Assembly (NCBI GenBank): GCA_011620345.1
Contig: WOZJ01000057.1
Span: 1 to 64,000 of the forward strand
DNA length: 64,000 bases
Origin: Nitrospirota bacterium
GTDB lineage: Bacteria; UBA2233
Direction: 5' to 3'
In this document: positions 25,907 through 34,775 of the stretch, one piece after another
Position numbering within the stretch: position 1 is the stretch's first letter
How the letters are laid out: each line of letters starts with the position of its first letter
The notes under the pieces: generated by a model
Told to the model about the DNA's origin: nothing
The model's database searches: none
Seen by the model: only the letters and a program-made list of their open reading frames with translations
Position numbers and translations under genes: made by a program

Positions 25907-27289
25907 TTGGCCGAATCTCCTAATTTTTTAAGGACTGTATATCCCTATGCGTCATTCCCGAGGCTTGTTCTTGAGCCGGGGATTGCCCACCCCATCTGGA
26001 TTACCGATACTACCTTGCGTGATGGCCAGCAAGGCACGGGCCCGTTTGCCAAAGAGCACATGGTTGCCGTTTACAGGTTCTTGCACCGCCTTGGGGGGTC
26101 CAAGGGGGTTGTTCGGCAAACCGAGATGTTTGTCCAGCTTCAAGAAGACAGGCGTGCGATCGAGGCGTGCATCGAGCTTGGTTTGCCTTTTCCGAAGGTC
26201 GTAGGGTGGGTCAGGCCGAACGAGGCGGATCTTGTCTGGGCTAAAAGGCTTGGCCTTTTGGAAGTGGGTGTTTTAATGAGCGTGTCGGACAACCATATCT
26301 ACCGGAAGCTCCGCAAAGATCGGAAGAGTGTTCGGGAAACGTACCGAAGGAGCCTGGTGCAGGCGCTCGAAATGGGGCTGGATGTCAGCTTGCACCTAGA
26401 GGACGTTACCCGTTCGGACGTTTACGGCTTTCTCGTGCCCTTCCTTCAAGAGGTGCGCCGCCTCCAAGACGAGGCCGGCAGGCCCGTCGGCGTTCGGCTT
26501 TGCGATACGCTGGGGCTTGGAGTTCCACTCGATCGGACACCGCTCCCAAGGGGGGTTCCTGCTTTGGTTCGGACGGCCCTCGAAGAGGTTGGGTTATCTA
26601 GCGAACAGCTCGAGTGGCACGGCCACAACGATTTCCACATGGCCCAGGCAAACGCCTTGGCCGCCTGGGCTAGCGGCTGCTCCGGTGTCAACGGTACGTT
26701 CTTTGGGGTCGGTGAACGGGCGGGGAATACCCCGATTGATGCGCTTGTTTTGGCCTATATCGGGCTTAAAGGCGATGAGGACGGGATGGAGCCGGGCGTC
26801 CTTTCCGAGGCCGCAGCGTATTTCCAAGGAGCGATGGGGGTCTCGATTCCGGGGCGCTACCCGCTTTTCGGCAAAGAGGCGCTTAAAACAAAGGCCGGTA
26901 TTCATGCCTACGGGATGCTTAACGACGAGGAGACTTACAGCGCCTTCGATACGCACGCGCTTCTAGGGCTCAAGCCTAGCGTTACGGTCTCTAAGACCTC
27001 TGGCGTTTCAGGGGTGGCGCAATGGATTAACGCGCACTTTGGTCTTGAAGGAGACCTTTGCCTCACAAAGGAGACGAAGGAGGTTCGAGAGGTCTTTAGG
27101 GCCATCAAAGAGAGCTATGAAGCGGGAAGGGTTTTAGATTACCAAGATGCCGAGGTTCTTGAAATGGTAGAGGTTCACGCCCCCGGCCTTTACCAAAGAC
27201 TCACGGGCTTGCAACAAGACGGCCGTGTAGCAACGGGGGATATTGATTCACAACCAGGAGGGAAAGATGGAGCGAACGAACGTGATTGA
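25907..27289 (+). CDS. Probable Re-type citrate synthase (homocitrate synthase superfamily)
   Basis: A 460-residue DRE-TIM metallolyase that condenses acetyl-CoA with a 2-oxoacid. Metal and substrate motifs are WITDTTLRDGQQG and WHGHNDFHMAQANALAAW, with GVNGTFFGVGERAGN after them. The whole resembles the anaerobic Re-citrate synthase group (Clostridium kluyveri type) more than standard LeuA or NifV. That fits the context: isocitrate and malate dehydrogenase, fumarase and SucCD follow on the same strand. Homocitrate synthase remains possible, since the next enzyme belongs to a family that includes homoisocitrate dehydrogenase. The start is TTG 25907 with GGTAGGAG upstream. No Si-type citrate synthase is present in the window. 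Confidence 0.7.
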   Translation: MAESPNFLRTVYPYASFPRLVLEPGIAHPIWITDTTLRDGQQGTGPFAKEHMVAVYRFLHRLGGSKGVVRQTEMFVQLQEDRRAIEACIELGLPFPKVVGWVRPNEADLVWAKRLGLLEVGVLMSVSDNHIYRKLRKDRKSVRETYRRSLVQALEMGLDVSLHLEDVTRSDVYGFLVPFLQEVRRLQDEAGRPVGVRLCDTLGLGVPLDRTPLPRGVPALVRTALEEVGLSSEQLEWHGHNDFHMAQANALAAWASGCSGVNGTFFGVGERAGNTPIDALVLAYIGLKGDEDGMEPGVLSEAAAYFQGAMGVSIPGRYPLFGKEALKTKAGIHAYGMLNDEETYSAFDTHALLGLKPSVTVSKTSGVSGVAQWINAHFGLEGDLCLTKETKEVREVFRAIKESYEAGRVLDYQDAEVLEMVEVHAPGLYQRLTGLQQDGRVATGDIDSQPGGKDGANERD

Positions 27290-28469
27290 GAGGGCGAAGG
27301 AGCACTTCGCCGGCATTTTAAAGACACAGCTCGAGCGGCTCGAGCGGATCAGGAGCGAAGAGGGTTGGGTGGATTATGCAACCCTCAAGCCGATCGTCGT
27401 GGGCATTTTGGGGGGCGACGGGATCGGCCCGCACATCACGAACGAAGCAGTGAGAGTTCTAGAGGTCCTGCTCAAAGAAGAGATCGAGAGCGGGAAGATT
27501 GAATTCCGTACGATCGACGGGCTTACGATCGAGCGGCGGGTAGAGGTAATGAAGCCGATCCCGGATGAGGTCCTGGCCGAAATCAAGAAGTGTCAGGTGT
27601 TGCTCAAGGGCCCCACGACAACCCCGAAGAAGGGCGACCCTTGGCCGAACATCGAAAGCGCAAACGTGGCCATGCGAAAAGAGCTCGACTTGTTCGCCAA
27701 TGTAAGGCCAGTGAGGGTGCCCAAAGAGGGCATCGACTGGATTTTCTTCAGGGAAAACACCGAAGATGTCTACGCGCTTGGGTCCGACGGCATCGAAGTC
27801 ACGCCCGAAATGGCGATCGATTTCAAGCTGACCACGAGGCCCGGTTCCGAAAGGATCGCCCGGCTTGCCTTTGAACACGCCAAGAAGGTTAAGAAAACTC
27901 GCGTGACGGCCGTAACGAAGGCCAACGTCGTCAAGACAACCGACGGGATGTTCCTGCACACGTTCTACGACGTCGCCAAGGAATACCCGGACATCCAGGC
28001 GGACGACTGGTTCATCGACATCATGACAGCAAAGCTTGTGGACACAAAGCGTCGCACAGACTTTCAGGTGCTCGTTTTGCCCAACCTTTACGGGGACATT
28101 CTCACGGATGAAGCGGCCGAGTTCCAGGGCGGCGTCGGGACGGCGGGCAGCGCCAACATCGGCAAGCGCTACGCGATGTTCGAGGCGATCCACGGCAGCG
28201 CTCCCCGCATGGTTCAGGAGGGCCGTGCCCAGTATGCCGACCCTGCAAGTATGATCCGGGCCTCGGCCATGATGCTCCAACACATCGGCTACTCCGAGCT
28301 TGCCGAAAAGCTCGAAATGGCGCTCGATATCTGCGGCCAGTTCGAAAAGAAGCTCATCATTACAGGAAGGTCCACGGGAGTAACGGGCCGGGAGTACTGC
28401 GACTACATCTTGAAGACAATGGCCGATCCGAACTTGAAATCTCGTTGGGAAGCCTGCCAGAAGGCATAG
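27267..28469 (+). CDS. icd: Isocitrate dehydrogenase (isocitrate/isopropylmalate family)
   Basis: Beta-decarboxylating dehydrogenase of 400 residues that converts isocitrate to 2-oxoglutarate. It shows VGILGGDGIGPHI, the substrate loop NIESANVAMRKELDLFANVRPV (Ser-x-Asn-x-x-x-Arg as in IDH, unlike the leucine-rich loop of LeuB), ENTEDVYAL, VTKANVVKTTDG, and the metal aspartates in PNLYGDILTDEAAEFQGG. The coenzyme region is HGSAPRMVQEGRAQYADPA; whether NAD or NADP is used is uncertain. ATG 27267 with AGGAGGGAAAG upstream overlaps the previous gene by 23 bases, so translation is coupled. Confidence 0.82.
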   Translation: MERTNVIERAKEHFAGILKTQLERLERIRSEEGWVDYATLKPIVVGILGGDGIGPHITNEAVRVLEVLLKEEIESGKIEFRTIDGLTIERRVEVMKPIPDEVLAEIKKCQVLLKGPTTTPKKGDPWPNIESANVAMRKELDLFANVRPVRVPKEGIDWIFFRENTEDVYALGSDGIEVTPEMAIDFKLTTRPGSERIARLAFEHAKKVKKTRVTAVTKANVVKTTDGMFLHTFYDVAKEYPDIQADDWFIDIMTAKLVDTKRRTDFQVLVLPNLYGDILTDEAAEFQGGVGTAGSANIGKRYAMFEAIHGSAPRMVQEGRAQYADPASMIRASAMMLQHIGYSELAEKLEMALDICGQFEKKLIITGRSTGVTGREYCDYILKTMADPNLKSRWEACQKA

Positions 28470-28514
28470 AGTTTAGGCTTGATCGCACACGAAAAACAAA
28501 AAGGAGGACAAGCC

Positions 28515-29438
28515 ATGGCACGCAAGAAGATCGCCGTTATCGGAGCTGGAAACGTCGGAGCTACAACGGCTTTGCTGTTGCAAGAAAAGGCGTTGGGCGA
28601 CATTGTCCTGTATGACGTCGCGGAGGGCATTCCCCAGGGCAAGGCCCTCGACTTGATGGAGAAGACCCCGATCGACGGGACGGACGTGAAGGTGACCGGA
28701 ACGAACAGCTACGACGATATCCAGGGTGCCGACATCGTCATAGTTACGGCAGGCATGGCCAGGAAGCCCGGGATGAGCAGGGAAGACCTGCTTGCCAAGA
28801 ACAAGGAAATCATGACCAACGTTGCAACGAACCTTAAGCGGGTCGCTCCGGACGCCTTTACTATCGTCGTGTCCAACCCGTTGGACATTATGGTCTATCT
28901 CTGCAACAAGATCCTGCAGCCCAAGTCTAACAAGATCATGGGCATGGCGGGTGTCCTGGACACCATCCGCTTTAGGACATTCGTGGCGATGGAGCTGAAC
29001 GTGAGCGTCGAGAGCGTCCATGGACTTGTGTTGGGAGGCCACGGCGACGACATGGTCCCGTTGATCCGGTACTGCTTTGTCGGCGGGATCCCTCTTGCGC
29101 AGCTTCTTTCCAAGGAGCGGATCGACGCGATCGTCGAGCGGACGCGCAAAGGCGGCGGGGAGATCGTGGCGTTGCTTAAAACGGGAAGCGCCTTTTACGC
29201 GCCCGCCGCGGCCGTCGTGAAGATGGCCGAATCCATCCTGCTGGACAAAAAGATGATCCTTCCTTGCGCGGCCTATTTGAAGGGCGAGTACGGCGAAGAT
29301 GGGATCTTCGTCGGCGTGCCCGCGATCCTTGGCGCAAACGGCGTCGAGAAGGTGGTAGAGCTAGAGTTGAGCGACGAAGAGAAGGCGATGTTCAAGAAAT
29401 CCGCCTCCCGGGTAAGGGAATACATTAAGGAAGTCTAA
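28515..29438 (+). CDS. mdh: Malate dehydrogenase (LDH-like type)
   Basis: NAD-dependent enzyme interconverting malate and oxaloacetate, 307 residues. The Rossmann motif is KKIAVIGAGNVGATTALLL. The substrate arginines and histidine are in TAGMARKPGMSREDL (the two Arg of the mobile loop), VSNPLDIMVY, DTIRFRTFVA and VHGLVLGGHGDDMVPL (catalytic His). Arg after GMA marks malate rather than lactate specificity in this family. ATG 28515 has AAGGAGGACAAGCC in front. A strong hairpin terminator lies just downstream. Confidence 0.92.
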   Translation: MARKKIAVIGAGNVGATTALLLQEKALGDIVLYDVAEGIPQGKALDLMEKTPIDGTDVKVTGTNSYDDIQGADIVIVTAGMARKPGMSREDLLAKNKEIMTNVATNLKRVAPDAFTIVVSNPLDIMVYLCNKILQPKSNKIMGMAGVLDTIRFRTFVAMELNVSVESVHGLVLGGHGDDMVPLIRYCFVGGIPLAQLLSKERIDAIVERTRKGGGEIVALLKTGSAFYAPAAAVVKMAESILLDKKMILPCAAYLKGEYGEDGIFVGVPAILGANGVEKVVELELSDEEKAMFKKSASRVREYIKEV

Positions 29439-29458
29439 CCGCGCTTCTTTGGTTTTTT

Positions 29459-29499
29459 GGCAACCCCAGGGCCTTGTCGCCCTGGGGTTGCCTTTGTTT
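29459..29499 (+). terminator. Rho-independent terminator after mdh
   Basis: A perfect 14-bp stem (GGCAACCCCAGGGC / GCCCTGGGGTTGCC) with the six-base loop CTTGTC is followed by TTTGTTT. It sits between the mdh stop and the fumarase start, so part of the transcript should end here. Confidence 0.85.
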
Positions 29500-29531
29500 C
29501 AAGACAACCAAGCATCAAAGGAGGCCAAACG

Positions 29532-30377
29532 TTGGCCATCAGAGAGATTGATACGTCGCTGCTTCGGGATGCTATCGCGTCAATGGCCGTCGAGATCAAC
29601 CATACCCTCCCGGCCGATGTCGAGCGTGCGCTTATCGACGCAAAATCGCGCGAAGTCTCCCCCCAGGGTCTGCAGGTTCTAGACGAGCTGATCGAGAACG
29701 CAGGGATTGCCAAGGAAGGGGTGTTCCCTCTGTGTCAGGATACGGGGTTTGCCGTCGTGTTCCTCGAGGTGGGCCAGGACGTGCATTTCTTGGGCGCAAA
29801 CCTCAAGGAGGCGATCGAAGAAGGGATAAGGAAGGGCTACAAGGAAGGATACTTGAGGAAATCCATTTGCCATCCGTTCACAAGGAAAAACACCTCCGAC
29901 AACACGCCTGCCGTCATCCACACCGAGATCGTCCCGGGCGACAGGGTGAAGCTTACGCTCGTGGCCAAGGGTGGAGGCTCGGAGAACATGTCGCGGGTGA
30001 CGATGCTCGCCCCCTCCGATGGCTGGGAAGGGGTGAAGCGTTTTGTCGTGAAGCGCGCCGAAGAAGCGGGCTCCAACCCTTGCCCGCCGATCATCGTGGG
30101 CGTGGGTATCGGTGGAACGTTCGAGAAAGCCGCGTTGTTGGCCAAAAAAGCGCTCCTTCGCAACGTTGGCGAACCCAGCGCCGACCCAGAGGTTGCGCGG
30201 ATGGAACAGGAGCTGTTCGAGGCGATCAACGCGCTCGGTGTCGGGCCTCAAGGCCTTGGAGGGCGTGTCACGGCGCTTGGAGTCCTGGTAGAGATGATGC
30301 CATGCCACATCGCCAGCCTGCCCGTGGCCGTGAACATCCAGTGCCACAGCGCTAGGCACAAGAGCGTCGTGATATAA
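29532..30377 (+). CDS. Fumarate hydratase alpha subunit (two-subunit, class I)
   Basis: N-terminal half of the oxygen-sensitive [4Fe-4S] fumarase, which interconverts fumarate and malate; the split form is common in anaerobes. Cluster cysteines are in PLCQDTGFAVVF, SICHPFTRKN-type context and GSNPCPPIIVGVGIGGTFE. Further landmarks are GGGSENMS and ALGVGPQGLGGRVTALGV. The start is TTG 29532, with a near-perfect AAAGGAGG eight bases before it; the longer frame through the terminator is not used. The beta subunit follows after 15 bases. L-tartrate dehydratase is the alternative, made unlikely by the TCA neighbours. Confidence 0.9.
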   Translation: MAIREIDTSLLRDAIASMAVEINHTLPADVERALIDAKSREVSPQGLQVLDELIENAGIAKEGVFPLCQDTGFAVVFLEVGQDVHFLGANLKEAIEEGIRKGYKEGYLRKSICHPFTRKNTSDNTPAVIHTEIVPGDRVKLTLVAKGGGSENMSRVTMLAPSDGWEGVKRFVVKRAEEAGSNPCPPIIVGVGIGGTFEKAALLAKKALLRNVGEPSADPEVARMEQELFEAINALGVGPQGLGGRVTALGVLVEMMPCHIASLPVAVNIQCHSARHKSVVI

Positions 30378-30392
30378 GGAGGATAAATAGGA

Positions 30393-30965
30393 ATGCTCAA
30401 GCAAGAGGATGGCAAATGGCTGCTTTCCGCCCCTGTTGCAGACGAAGACGTGATGCAACTCAAAGCGGGCGAGAGGGTGTTTATCTCGGGCAAGATCTAT
30501 ACGGGCAGGGATGCGGCCCACAAGCGCTTGATCGAGGCCCTCAACCGGGGGGAGGCCTCTCCCTTTGACCTTCAAGGTCAAATCATTTACTATGTTGGGC
30601 CTAGCCCCACCAAGCCTGGTCAGGCTATCGGGGCCTGTGGGCCTACGACCAGCTACCGGATGGACGCCTACGCCCCGCTTCTGATTGAAAAAGGACTGAA
30701 GGTGATGATCGGCAAAGGGATGCGCGCCCAGACGGTCAAAGATGCGATGACAAAGCACAAGGCCGCCTATCTCGCCGCAACGGGCGGGGCTGGCGCGCTC
30801 TTGGCAAAGGCCGTGAAAGAAGCCCGCGTGATCGCATACGACGATCTGGGTCCGGAGGCGATCCGGGAGCTTGTAGTAGAGAACCTGCCCGCAATCGTAA
30901 TCAACGACGTGTTTGGGGCCGACCTCTACGAGATGGGCGTTAAGGCCTACCGGCTGGCCGTATAA
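30393..30965 (+). CDS. Fumarate hydratase beta subunit
   Basis: C-terminal half of class I fumarase, 190 residues. It includes GERVFISGKIYTGRDAAHKR, the region YVGPSPTKPGQAIGACGPTTSYRMD that closes over the substrate, IGKGMRAQTVKDAM, and the closing VFGADLYEMGVKAYRLAV. The usual GPTTSxRMD tract is kept. Start ATG 30393 has AAGGAGG 11 bases upstream. It pairs with the alpha subunit gene directly before it and forms the alpha2beta2 enzyme. Confidence 0.92.
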   Translation: MLKQEDGKWLLSAPVADEDVMQLKAGERVFISGKIYTGRDAAHKRLIEALNRGEASPFDLQGQIIYYVGPSPTKPGQAIGACGPTTSYRMDAYAPLLIEKGLKVMIGKGMRAQTVKDAMTKHKAAYLAATGGAGALLAKAVKEARVIAYDDLGPEAIRELVVENLPAIVINDVFGADLYEMGVKAYRLAV

Positions 30966-31103
30966 CGAAGCAAGTATTTTGTATTTTAAGGAGCGGCTTT
31001 AGGGCGGGCCGTAACGCGCATGCTTTCGAATATGCTTTTCTCGGGTAGTTCCCCTGGCTTCCGGGCTGGGTGCGGATTGAAACAAACGAAGAGAGGAAGC
31101 TAG

Positions 31104-32270
31104 ATGAATATACATGAATACCAAGCCAAAGAACTGTTCAAGTCTTTCGGCATTGCCGTTCCTAGAGGGCAGCTTGTAGAGACTCCCCAAGAGGCGCTGG
31201 CAGCGGCAAAAGCGCTCGGTACGTTTCCTGTCGTCCTTAAGGCCCAAGTGCATGCTGGCGGCAGAGGGAAGGCAGGAGGCGTCAAGCTGGCCCGCTCACT
31301 CGAAGAGGTCCAGGAGTTAGCTTCCCAAATACTCGGCATGAAGCTCGTGACCCGCCAAACGGGGCCGAAGGGCAAAATCGTCCGCAAGCTGCTCGTCGAG
31401 GAGGGGCTCGAGATTCAAAAGGAGCTTTACCTGGCTTCGCTCGTTGACCGCCAAAAAGAACGCGTGGTCGTTATGGCCAGCACCGAAGGCGGCATGGAAA
31501 TCGAAGAAGTGGCCAAGGAAACGCCAGAAAAGATCTTTCAGGTGCATGTCGACCCGGCTTACGGCCTTTTGGGGTACGAGGCCAAAGGCCTGGCGCTCAA
31601 GCTTGGGTTGGGCCAAGACCTGGTCGCCCAAGGTACGAAGACAATCCAAGGCCTTTTTAGGGCAATGATCGAGCTCGACTGCCAGATGGCCGAGATCAAC
31701 CCGCTGATCGTTACGAAGGACGGCAAGGTGCTGGCACTCGATGCCAAGGTGGTGTTCGAGGACAACGGCCTATTTCGCCATTCCAACCTGCAGGGCCTAC
31801 TCGATGAGTTCGAAGAAGACCCCAAAGAGCTCGTGGCAAGAAAGCAGGGCATTAACTACATCAGCGTGGACGGGAACATCGGATGCCTCGTGAACGGGGC
31901 TGGGCTTGCGATGGCCACGATGGACATCGTCAAGCTCTTTGGCGGAGAGCCGGCAAACTTCCTGGATGTGGGCGGCGGCGCCTCAAAAGACCAGATTAGT
32001 GAGGCCTTTCGGCTCATCCTCCAAGACGAGCGAGTCAAAGGAATCCTTGTGAACATCTTTGGCGGGATCCTGCGCTGCGATGAGCTGGCAAAGGGGATCA
32101 CCGAGGCGGCCAAGGAGATTGAGCTTTCCGTACCTCTCGTTGTACGGCTCGAGGGGACGAACGCGCCGGAGGGAAGGGAAATTTTAAAAGCCTCCGGGCT
32201 TGCGATCATCCCTGCCGCCAACATGGCGGATGCGGCCAAAAGGATCGTTCAAGCCGTTAGTCCGGCTTAA
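31104..32270 (+). CDS. sucC: Succinyl-CoA synthetase beta subunit
   Basis: ADP/GDP-forming ligase that makes ATP or GTP from succinyl-CoA, or runs backwards in a reductive cycle. It is 388 residues long. The N-terminal ATP-grasp domain begins [17 protein letters not shown] and contains [19 protein letters not shown]. Mg and nucleotide residues are in EINPLIV and [12 protein letters not shown]. The C-terminal domain has [20 protein letters not shown] and [26 protein letters not shown] precedes the ATG. The 138-base gap before it may hold another promoter. sucD follows after 32 bases. Confidence 0.96.
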   Translation: MNIHEYQAKELFKSFGIAVPRGQLVETPQEALAAAKALGTFPVVLKAQVHAGGRGKAGGVKLARSLEEVQELASQILGMKLVTRQTGPKGKIVRKLLVEEGLEIQKELYLASLVDRQKERVVVMASTEGGMEIEEVAKETPEKIFQVHVDPAYGLLGYEAKGLALKLGLGQDLVAQGTKTIQGLFRAMIELDCQMAEINPLIVTKDGKVLALDAKVVFEDNGLFRHSNLQGLLDEFEEDPKELVARKQGINYISVDGNIGCLVNGAGLAMATMDIVKLFGGEPANFLDVGGGASKDQISEAFRLILQDERVKGILVNIFGGILRCDELAKGITEAAKEIELSVPLVVRLEGTNAPEGREILKASGLAIIPAANMADAAKRIVQAVSPA

Positions 32271-32302
32271 GGCCATACGCAAGGATAAGGAAAGGAGCGA
32301 AG

Positions 32303-33187
32303 ATGGCAATTTGGGTGGATGAGAACACGCGTGTTCTGACGCAGGGTATTACAGGGCGTAACGGTGCCTTCCATACGCGTCAGTGTTTGGCCTACGGGAC
32401 AAAAATTGTGGCCGGCGCGACACCCGGCAAGGGCGGAGAAACCTTTGACGGGAAAATTCCGGTATTCGACGGGGTTCATCAGGCACTGAAAGAGGTCGAA
32501 GCGGAAGCAAGTATGATCTTCGTCCCCGCCCCGGCCGCAGCGGATGCCATTATGGAGGCGGCGGACGCCGGAATCAAGGTGATCGTGTGCATTACCGAAG
32601 GGATTCCCGTGCTGGACATGGTTCGGGTAAAACGCTTCCTTGTAGATCATCCGGCCATTTTGATCGGCCCCAACTGCCCCGGCATTATCAGCGCGGAGCG
32701 CTCGAAGCTAGGCATCATGCCGGGTTACATCCATAAGCGCGGCACAATCGGAGTTGTTTCGCGCTCCGGGACGCTCACCTACGAGGCCGTTTACCAACTA
32801 AGCGCGCTCGGGTTCGGCCAGAGCACCTGCGTGGGCATGGGGGGCGACCCTGTCCATGGAGTTGGGTTCATTGACGTCCTCAAGGCCTTCCAAGACGACC
32901 CCGAGACAGAAGGCATCGTCTTGATCGGAGAGATCGGCGGCTCGGACGAAGAGGCGGCGGCGGCCTTCATCAAGGAGAACGTCACCAAGCCCGTCGTTGC
33001 GTTCGTGGCCGGGAGGACGGCACCTGCCGGAAAACGCATGGGCCATGCGGGTGCGATCATTATGGGGTCTTCCGGGACGGCGGCGCACAAAATCGAGACG
33101 TTCGAGCGTTGCGGTATCCGCGTGGCCGAGAACCCGGCCGTGATCGGCGAGGCGATGAAACGCGCCCTGGATGAGGCAAAAAGATAG
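32303..33187 (+). CDS. sucD: Succinyl-CoA synthetase alpha subunit
   Basis: CoA-binding and phosphohistidine subunit, 294 residues. It has [20 protein letters not shown] (CoA site), [37 protein letters not shown], and the active histidine in [11 protein letters not shown]. The serine after ISA that is commonly followed by PG is preserved. ATG 32303 has AAAGGAGCGAAG upstream. With SucC it forms the substrate-level phosphorylation step of the TCA cycle. Confidence 0.96.
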   Translation: MAIWVDENTRVLTQGITGRNGAFHTRQCLAYGTKIVAGATPGKGGETFDGKIPVFDGVHQALKEVEAEASMIFVPAPAAADAIMEAADAGIKVIVCITEGIPVLDMVRVKRFLVDHPAILIGPNCPGIISAERSKLGIMPGYIHKRGTIGVVSRSGTLTYEAVYQLSALGFGQSTCVGMGGDPVHGVGFIDVLKAFQDDPETEGIVLIGEIGGSDEEAAAAFIKENVTKPVVAFVAGRTAPAGKRMGHAGAIIMGSSGTAAHKIETFERCGIRVAENPAVIGEAMKRALDEAKR

Positions 33188-33209
33188 TCATAGAACATAG
33201 GAGGCCTAG

Positions 33210-33641
33210 GTGGCGGGGTTAAAAGAACGAACGCTTTGTATTATCAAGCCGGATGCCGTGGCCAAGAAGGCTATAGGCGGGATTGTGGCGATGCTCGAGA
33301 AGGAGGGATTCGACATCCTGGGGCTTCGAATGATTCGGCTTACGATGGATGACGCGATGGCTTTCTACGTCGTCCACAAAGAGCGCCCCTTTTACGGCCC
33401 CCTTGCACAATTCATGGCGTCCGGCCCGATCGTTGCGATGGCCCTCGAAAAAGAGGGCGCAATTGCGGGCTTAAGGCGGCTCATGGGAGCGACCGATTCG
33501 AGGAAGGCCGAAGAAGGGACGATTAGGGCAAAATTTGGCACGGACATCGAGCGTAACGCTGTGCATGGATCGGACAGCCCCGAATCCGCCCGCTTCGAGA
33601 TCCCGTTTTTTTTCTCGCAGAGCGACTTGCAACCTATGTAG
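33210..33641 (+). CDS. ndk: Nucleoside diphosphate kinase
   Basis: Balances nucleoside triphosphates by ping-pong phosphotransfer; 143 residues. The opening is RTLCIIKPDAVAKKAIGGI, the catalytic histidine is in NAVHGSDSPESA, and GATDSRKAEEGTIRAKFG is the nucleotide-binding stretch. The GTG start has TAGGAGGCCTAG in front. It lies 22 bases after sucD, a neighbourhood often seen because succinyl-CoA synthetase and Ndk exchange phosphate between GTP and ATP. Confidence 0.96.
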   Translation: MAGLKERTLCIIKPDAVAKKAIGGIVAMLEKEGFDILGLRMIRLTMDDAMAFYVVHKERPFYGPLAQFMASGPIVAMALEKEGAIAGLRRLMGATDSRKAEEGTIRAKFGTDIERNAVHGSDSPESARFEIPFFFSQSDLQPM

Positions 33642-33662
33642 GACGCGTAGGGCAAAAAACCG

Positions 33663-34757
33663 ATGGGCCAAGACCTTCCAAGCCAAGCTTGTCTAGGGAA
33701 CGCTCCAAGCCTGTACGGCTTTGGCTCAATAGAGCTTCAAGGGCTTGTTTGTGGGCTTGGGGAGCCAGAATTCCGCGCCAACCAGCTGATCGGATGGCTC
33801 TATGCCCGCCCGATAGGCACGTTTTCGGAGATGACGGACATCCCGAAGCCGCTTAGGCAAACGCTCGAGAAAAGGTATCGTCTGATGCCTTTCTACCCGA
33901 CCGCAAAGAAAGGCACCTCGGATGGGGTGCTCAAGTGGGCGTTCGAGATCGAGGGCGGGGGGATCATCGAGAGCGTCTATATCCCAGGGGAGGGGAAGGA
34001 TACGTTGTGTCTATCCTCTCAGGCCGGGTGCGCCCTCGATTGTGCGTTTTGCGCGACCGCCAAGGTTGGGTTCAGAAGGAACCTGCGCCTCGAGGAAATC
34101 GTGGGCCAACTCATGCATGCCGTATTCGAGCTGGGGCGTCCGGCCATCCGCCGCATCGTCTTCATGGGGATGGGCGAACCCTTGTTGAACGTAGAAAACA
34201 TACTTCGTGCGATTGAAATTTTTACTCTGCCCTCGGGCCTTGGATTTTCCCCTAGTCGAATCACTGTTTCTAGCTCTGGTGTTGTTCCCGGCATCGTAGA
34301 GCTTTCAAAAAAAGCCCCAGGAGTGGGGCTGGCCGTATCGTTAAACGCTCCAGACGACGAGCGGCGGGCAAAGGTGATGAGTATCGCAAAGAAATACCCA
34401 CTCAAGGACCTCTTCGAGGCCCTTAGGGCATGGACACGGACAACCAAGGCTCCCGTGACGCTCGAGTACGTCCTACTGCCTGGGTTCAATATGGCTCTCG
34501 AGGATGCCCCCAAGCTTGTGTCGCTTGTCAGGGGCCTTCCTTGCAAGATCAACCTAATTCCTTTCAACCCCTTCCCGGGGGCTTCTTTCCGCCCCCCCTC
34601 GGATGACGAGGTTGACGCGTTTGCAAATAGTTTGCATGCCAAAGGCCTACGCGTTCAAATCCGCAGGTCCCGAGGGCTCGGAGCGCTGGCTGCCTGCGGC
34701 CAGCTCGGTGCCGGGTTGCTTGCAGGGCCAAGGCGTCTCAAAGCCCTTTCCGGGTGA
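33663..34757 (+). CDS. rlmN: Dual-specificity 23S rRNA/tRNA adenine-C2 methyltransferase RlmN
   Basis: Radical SAM enzyme that methylates A2503 of 23S rRNA and A37 of some tRNAs. It is 364 residues long. The iron-sulfur motif CALDCAFCATAKVGFRRNL (CxxxCxxC) sits near residue 120. Conserved partners are VFMGMGEPLLNVEN, ITVSSSGVVPGI, AVSLNAPDDERR and the late methyl-carrying cysteine in GALAACGQL. The start at ATG 33663 lacks a strong ribosome site, but the frame is closed by the ndk stop 21 bases upstream. Cfr-type resistance methylases share the motifs, but the length and context favour the housekeeping enzyme. Confidence 0.93.
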   Translation: MGQDLPSQACLGNAPSLYGFGSIELQGLVCGLGEPEFRANQLIGWLYARPIGTFSEMTDIPKPLRQTLEKRYRLMPFYPTAKKGTSDGVLKWAFEIEGGGIIESVYIPGEGKDTLCLSSQAGCALDCAFCATAKVGFRRNLRLEEIVGQLMHAVFELGRPAIRRIVFMGMGEPLLNVENILRAIEIFTLPSGLGFSPSRITVSSSGVVPGIVELSKKAPGVGLAVSLNAPDDERRAKVMSIAKKYPLKDLFEALRAWTRTTKAPVTLEYVLLPGFNMALEDAPKLVSLVRGLPCKINLIPFNPFPGASFRPPSDDEVDAFANSLHAKGLRVQIRRSRGLGALAACGQLGAGLLAGPRRLKALSG

Positions 34758-34775
34758 GCGAAAGAGGGTGGGGTG

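Noticed and set aside
27459-28283. Long minus-strand frame antisense to icd (274 codons)
   Set aside because: No start signal and no recognisable domain; codon pattern explained by the icd gene on the other strand.
29679-30758. 359-codon minus-strand frame antisense to the fumarase genes
   Set aside because: Histidine/arginine-rich mirror of the strong fumarase coding bias; no ribosome site or family resemblance.
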